Assembly (NCBI GenBank): GCA_028824575.1
Contig: JAPPDN010000227.1
Location: forward strand, 1 to 7,854
Reading direction: 5' to 3'
Source: Candidatus Poribacteria bacterium
GTDB lineage: Bacteria > Poribacteria > WGA-4E > WGA-3G
Length of the DNA: 7,854 bases
Both the position numbers and the translations under genes were made by a program. Numbering within the stretch: position 1 is the first letter of the stretch; every line of letters starts with the position of its first letter. The notes beneath the pieces were generated by a model that did no database searches, was not told the DNA's origin, and worked only from the letters and a program-made list of their open reading frames with translations. This document shows positions 5,028 to 7,854 of this stretch, piece after piece.

Positions 5028-6185
5028 ATGATACAATCCAACCGTTTTCAACAGTCCTTAGACCGTTATTTGGGCATACCGCTTTGTGGTATGCTCAGTT
5101 TATTTCGTAGGCAAGATTCGGCGTCTTATACACCGAAAAAAATCCTCTTCATCCAACTCTCCGCATTGGGTGATACCATTTTGGCTGTTCCGACGATCCG
5201 TGCGATACGGCAGGCCTTCCCGGATGCGGAGCTCACAATGTTAGCATCCCCGACGAATCTTAACTATTTGGCAAACTGTCCCTACATTGATAAACAGTTC
5301 TCTTTTCGGATGCCGATGTATCGGTTATTTGCGTTGCTGCGGCGCGAACAGTTTGATTGGGCAATCGATCTGGAGCATTGGCCCCGGTTGAGCGCGCTCC
5401 TTACCTACATTAGCGGGGCACCCGTGCGCATTGGGTTTCAGACAAAAGGGCAGTATCGCCACTTTCTCTTTACAGACACAGTGCAACACGTCCAAGGTCG
5501 GCACGAAGTGCGAAATTTTCTGGATCTTGCGACGTTATTGGGATGCTCAACACAGGAACTTACACTTGAAACCTGGTGCGGTGCGGCGGCACGGACGTCG
5601 GTGCGCGAAGTCTTGGTTCAAGAACAGGTTTCGCCGGACGTACCGTTTGTGGTACTACATCCAGAAGCGGGGAGACGCGGTGAACCGCGCAGAAGATGGC
5701 TCCAAGAGTACTATGTCGCATTAGCAGATGCACTTATTGCACGCTACGGCGTACAGATTGTTTTGACAGGCGCGCCGAATGAGGTCCACGTCTCTGAAAC
5801 GATTGCGGCGCGGATGCAGCATCAGGCAGTCGTCCTTGCAGGACGGACAGACGTTAATCAACTTGCCGCGCTTTTTTCCGATGCGGTGTTAGTGGTGAGC
5901 GGTAACTGTGGGCCGATGCATCTCGCGGCTGCGACGGGTACACCGGTTATCGGGCTGCACGGCCCGACAAACGCTGCGCAGTGGGGACCTTGGAGCCGTG
6001 AGGCGAGTATTGTCCGTGCAGCACTGCCGTGTAGTCCGTGCCTGAATTTAGGATTTGAATATGGGTGTCAGGCGTTACCTGATGGAACTTCACCGTGTAT
6101 GCATACCATCGAGGTCGCGACTGTGCTTCAGGAATGTGATCGGTTTTTGGCAAGCGATCAATTATCGATTATCAGCTGTCAGTAG
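5028..6185 (+). CDS. Glycosyltransferase family 9 (ADP-heptosyltransferase-like)
   Basis: This 385-residue cytosolic or membrane-associated GT-B enzyme should transfer a heptose-like sugar in envelope polysaccharide or lipopolysaccharide core synthesis. After a short N-terminal region (DRYLGIPLCGMLSLF, 12-26), KKILFIQLSALGDTILAVP (37-55) is the typical GT9 acceptor-domain start. VVLHPEAGRRGEPRRRW (208-224) opens the donor domain. SGNCGPMHLAAATGTP (291-306) and GLHGPT (309-314) are the nucleotide-sugar signature, with Asn293 where many relatives have Asp. Cys335 and Cys338 (PCSPC) with Cys347 and Cys357 form a cysteine cluster seen in many GT9 proteins. No Shine-Dalgarno precedes ATG 5028, which abuts repeat sequence; the next in-frame ATG (residue 22) would remove part of the conserved N-terminal region, so 5028 is kept. 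Residues 377-385 and the stop come from heptad repeat sequence. Exact sugar and acceptor are unknown. Confidence 0.92.
   Translation: MIQSNRFQQSLDRYLGIPLCGMLSLFRRQDSASYTPKKILFIQLSALGDTILAVPTIRAIRQAFPDAELTMLASPTNLNYLANCPYIDKQFSFRMPMYRLFALLRREQFDWAIDLEHWPRLSALLTYISGAPVRIGFQTKGQYRHFLFTDTVQHVQGRHEVRNFLDLATLLGCSTQELTLETWCGAAARTSVREVLVQEQVSPDVPFVVLHPEAGRRGEPRRRWLQEYYVALADALIARYGVQIVLTGAPNEVHVSETIAARMQHQAVVLAGRTDVNQLAALFSDAVLVVSGNCGPMHLAAATGTPVIGLHGPTNAAQWGPWSREASIVRAALPCSPCLNLGFEYGCQALPDGTSPCMHTIEVATVLQECDRFLASDQLSIISCQ
6156..6182. repeat. Heptad repeat inside the 3' end of the glycosyltransferase gene
   Basis: TCAA (6158), TCGA (6165), TCAG (6172) and TCAG (6179) recur exactly every seven bases. 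They encode the last nine residues, DQLSIISCQ, and the stop TAG follows at once. This resembles the TCAG arms of the two intergenic arrays. Confidence 0.65.
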
Positions 6186-6228
6186 GTGCAAGGGCAAACG
6201 CACCTACCAGGCCAGGTAGGCATACCTG
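6182..6228. terminator. Overlapping hairpins between convergent genes
   Basis: Three stems share bases: GTAGGTGC (6182-6189) with GCACCTAC (6200-6207), CCTACC (6203-6208) with GGTAGG (6215-6220), and CAGGTA (6213-6218) with TACCTG (6223-6228). Hairpins 1 and 2 exclude each other, as do 2 and 3. They lie between convergent stops at 6185 and 6241, where a bidirectional terminator would be expected, but no U-tract follows on either strand. The terminator role is therefore uncertain, and the unit may be another palindromic repeat. Confidence 0.4.
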
Positions 6229-6240
6229 TCGAACCCGGGA

Positions 6241-7293
6241 TTATCGGGTGTCCCCGTTTTGCAAATGAATATCGTCTATCGTCTCCGCATCAAGCACCGC
6301 GTCAAACAGCGTATCCAGTTCCGCAGGATTTTGCATAGCATTGATCTGGGTGACGAGACTCTCGGGAATATCACCAAATTGGGATTGCAGTAGTTTGAGA
6401 ACATCAGCGCGTCTTGCGCGTGCTTCACCTTGTTCTACGCCTTGTTCAAAGAGCGTTCCTGCTATGGCATCTGCCATGGTACCTACCTCCATTTCATCTG
6501 TATAGTCGTTCACGATTGTTAGCAAGTCATCGCGTTCTTCAACCGGACGGCGATGCAAAATCAGCAGAATCAGATACGCTATCGATCGTCTCAGTTGTTC
6601 GGACTGTTCTGTACCCAGTTCGCTCAGATGCGTCATCGCTTGCTGCAATGCACTGCTTATTATATCCTTGTCCGCATGCTCTTGTTGAAGCACCGTTAGC
6701 AACCATCCGAACGGATGATCAGTGCGCGTCAGATCCGATGCCGCCATCTCCTTTACACTGAGAAACAGCGTGTCAAATGTTGGGACAAACCGAGCAAGTG
6801 CGTCCGGTATGTCCATTATTCCAGTGAGGGACAATGCACTATTCCAACGTTGCGCCCCTGTGTAAAATACGATTGGGAGAATCGGACGTAAACGCCACTC
6901 ACTTTTCGGAACATCCTCTGATGCCCACTCGCGCCGCTGAGAGTCCCAAATTTGCGTCATATAAAATAACACTCGAAACCCCATTGTTGCATCAACCGTG
7001 GATTGGTGTTCGATGAGAATATAAATGAGCAGTTCCTCAGTTTCAGACCCCGCACGAAATGGGACACTAAAGATGATGTCGGATTCCTGCTCACGAAGCG
7101 TGTCGGAAACAAAACTTCTGTTCAGTTGAGCCAGTTGAGTAAAATCAATGTGCGATGCAAGTTGGGCTGCGACGATTTCCATTAACCCCCGAACGTTCTC
7201 CTTATCTTGGAGTAACCATCTGGCACTTCTATCAGGGAAGTGCTGGATTGGAAAATCGAAGATATCAAATATGTCTGTTTCTGTGGTTTCCAT
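6241..7293 (-). CDS. Rpn-family recombination-promoting nuclease / PD-(D/E)XK transposase-like protein
   Basis: This 350-residue protein belongs to the Rpn (YhgA-like, 'Transposase_31') group, whose studied members are DNA endonucleases that promote RecA-independent recombination. ESDIIFSV (70-77) supplies Asp72 and LIYILIEHQST (89-99) supplies Glu95-x-Gln97, the PD-(D/E)XK-type core. RPILPIVFYTG (136-146) is the following conserved strand and turn. The C-terminal part has a GVEQGEARARR repeat-like linker (285-295) and a small helical domain (LLQSQFGDIP, ELDTLFDAVL) common in these proteins. The start at 7293 is chosen for its GGAG site (AGGAG, 7303-7299) and natural METTETDIFDIF opening; a longer frame from TTG 7353 would begin on the predicted -35 box. 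The gene looks complete, stands alone, and is convergent with the glycosyltransferase. No terminal inverted repeats flank it, so it is not evidently a mobile element itself. Confidence 0.88.
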   Translation of the reverse strand: METTETDIFDIFDFPIQHFPDRSARWLLQDKENVRGLMEIVAAQLASHIDFTQLAQLNRSFVSDTLREQESDIIFSVPFRAGSETEELLIYILIEHQSTVDATMGFRVLFYMTQIWDSQRREWASEDVPKSEWRLRPILPIVFYTGAQRWNSALSLTGIMDIPDALARFVPTFDTLFLSVKEMAASDLTRTDHPFGWLLTVLQQEHADKDIISSALQQAMTHLSELGTEQSEQLRRSIAYLILLILHRRPVEERDDLLTIVNDYTDEMEVGTMADAIAGTLFEQGVEQGEARARRADVLKLLQSQFGDIPESLVTQINAMQNPAELDTLFDAVLDAETIDDIHLQNGDTR

Positions 7294-7298
7294 AACCG

Positions 7299-7303
7299 CT
7301 CCT
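7299..7303 (-). promoter_or_regulatory. Shine-Dalgarno site AGGAG of the Rpn gene
   Basis: AGGAG on the minus strand lies five bases before ATG 7293 and supports the shorter start. Confidence 0.65.
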
Positions 7304-7317
7304 GCGTTGCGACCTAT

Positions 7318-7353
7318 ATTATATAGCATAACAGATTTTGGTGGAGTCGTCAA
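7318..7353 (-). promoter_or_regulatory. Promoter of the Rpn gene
   Basis: On the minus strand TTGACG (7353-7348) is followed by 17 bases and TATGCT (7330-7325), a usable -35/-10 pair. A perfect TATAAT lies slightly downstream (7323-7318) but 24 bases from the same -35. Either -10 would start transcription just upstream of the AGGAG site. Confidence 0.55.
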
Positions 7354-7373
7354 GGCGTTTTAGCGGTTGGCTA

Positions 7374-7391
7374 TCAGCTGTCAGCCATCAG
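7374..7391. repeat. TCAG heptad remnant
   Basis: TCAG recurs at 7374, 7381 and 7388, exactly seven apart, in the gap between the Rpn gene and groEL. It is a short version of the arrays at 1660-1797 and 4824-5022. The rest of the 7294-7581 gap holds the Rpn promoter and the groEL terminator; nothing else is recognised. Confidence 0.6.
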
Positions 7392-7489
7392 CGGATGAGA
7401 CCTAACAGAAATGTCAATAATCCGAGTCAACCTTACCTATCAGATTTAGGCGTGCGCTTACCAAGACTAAGCACCGGTGACAACCTGTT

Positions 7490-7520
7490 AAAAAGAAAAG
7501 GCGGGGTTTGGAACCCCGCC
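7490..7520 (-). terminator. Intrinsic terminator of groEL
   Basis: GGCGGGGTT (7500-7508) and AACCCCGCC (7512-7520) form a perfect 9-bp GC-rich stem with a three-base loop. Read on the minus strand it is followed by TTTTCTTTTT (7499-7490). It lies 61 bases beyond the groEL stop and separates groEL from the Rpn gene. Confidence 0.88.
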
Positions 7521-7581
7521 AATCAGAACTTGAGCGTTCAATGTGGTTACAAACCACACCTACTGATTCAAACGTAGCAGT

Positions 7582-7854
7582 CTAATACATGTCACCACCC
7601 GGCGGCATCGGCGGTGCCGGTGCTTCCGCTTCAGGAAGTTCAGCGATGAGCGTTTCCGTGGTGATCATCAAGCCTGCGATGCTCGCCGCGTTTTGCAATG
7701 CGACCCGTACAACCTTCGCAGGATCAGGGATACCCGCTTCAAACATGTCAATGAACCGATCTTCATAGGCATCATAGCCGATGTTTCCGCCTTCGTCTTT
7801 GACCTTTGCGATGACAACAGAGTCTTCTTGTCCAGCGTTTTTCGCAATTTGACG
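7582..7854 (-). CDS. groEL: Chaperonin GroEL, C-terminal part (5' end outside the window)
   Basis: Ninety C-terminal residues of the 60-kDa chaperonin are present; the frame is open through the window edge. The segment GIPDPAKVVRVALQNAASIA and the following GLMITTETLIAELPE are hallmark equatorial-domain sequence. The Asp of DPAKV (residue 44 of the visible part) corresponds to the nucleotide-contacting Asp495 of E. coli GroEL. The usual C-terminal GGM repeat tail is absent; the protein ends EAEAPAPPMPPGGDMY. GroEL forms the double-ring ATP-driven folding chamber in the cytosol with GroES. A strong intrinsic terminator follows, so this is the last gene of its transcript. Any groES would lie beyond the window. 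Confidence 0.96.
   Translation of the reverse strand, partial: RQIAKNAGQEDSVVIAKVKDEGGNIGYDAYEDRFIDMFEAGIPDPAKVVRVALQNAASIAGLMITTETLIAELPEAEAPAPPMPPGGDMY

Noticed and set aside
6414..6761. Plus-strand open frame antisense to the Rpn gene
   Set aside because: Fully inside the Rpn coding region with low-complexity, unlike-protein composition; a shadow frame.
7294..7353. Longer Rpn protein from TTG 7353
   Set aside because: The TTG is part of the predicted -35 TTGACG, and the extension covers the promoter and AGGAG site; ATG 7293 is the better start.
7338..7577. Plus-strand open frame between the Rpn gene and groEL
   Set aside because: It runs through a heptad remnant and the inverted arms of the groEL terminator; it has no ribosome site or protein-like pattern.

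Overview
The window reads as chromosomal DNA of an uncultured, moderate-GC bacterium. The mix is suggestive of the Poribacteria and related lineages: a sulfatase-like hydrolase without a signal peptide, envelope lipoproteins, an Rpn-family nuclease, a GroEL with a non-GGM tail, and gaps filled with short palindromic and heptameric TCAG/CTGA repeats. That assignment is inference; no rRNA or other taxonomic marker gene is present.

Layout. 1-506 is non-coding and repeat-rich: a 54-bp palindrome, a truncated second copy, an inverted copy of its core, and a pair of small hairpin units with matching stem changes. It ends in a good promoter and Shine-Dalgarno site. 507-1652 (+) is a fold-type I PLP aminotransferase. 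1653-1820 is a TCAG/CTGA heptad array with a hairpin. 1821-4820 (+) is a compact three-gene operon: a sulfatase-superfamily hydrolase with Thr at the nucleophile position (TTG start), a lipoprotein-like HExxH metallopeptidase 13 bp downstream, and a lipoprotein with a discoidin-like beta-sandwich whose ATG shares one base with the preceding TAA. 4821-5027 is a second heptad array with two identical 35-bp hairpin copies. 5028-6185 (+) is a family 9 (heptosyltransferase-type) glycosyltransferase whose start codon abuts the array and whose last nine codons are themselves heptad sequence. 6186-6240 holds overlapping hairpins between convergent genes. 6241-7293 (-) is an Rpn/PD-(D/E)XK nuclease with its own promoter. 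7294-7581 is non-coding with a heptad trace and the intrinsic terminator of groEL, whose C-terminal 90 codons fill 7582-7854 (-).

How the genes fit. The middle three genes probably act together on an envelope or extracellular substrate: hydrolysis of a phospho- or sulfo-ester, proteolysis, and ligand binding. The glycosyltransferase fits envelope polysaccharide synthesis but is separated by a repeat array. The aminotransferase, the Rpn nuclease and groEL look like separate transcription units.

The most notable signals are (i) the hairpin family with a constant CTGCG loop and compensatory stem changes, placed inside inverted-arm heptad arrays, (ii) repeat sequence that has entered the end of a coding region, and (iii) the Thr-nucleophile hydrolase operon. 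No defence system, CRISPR array or other clearly new machine is visible.
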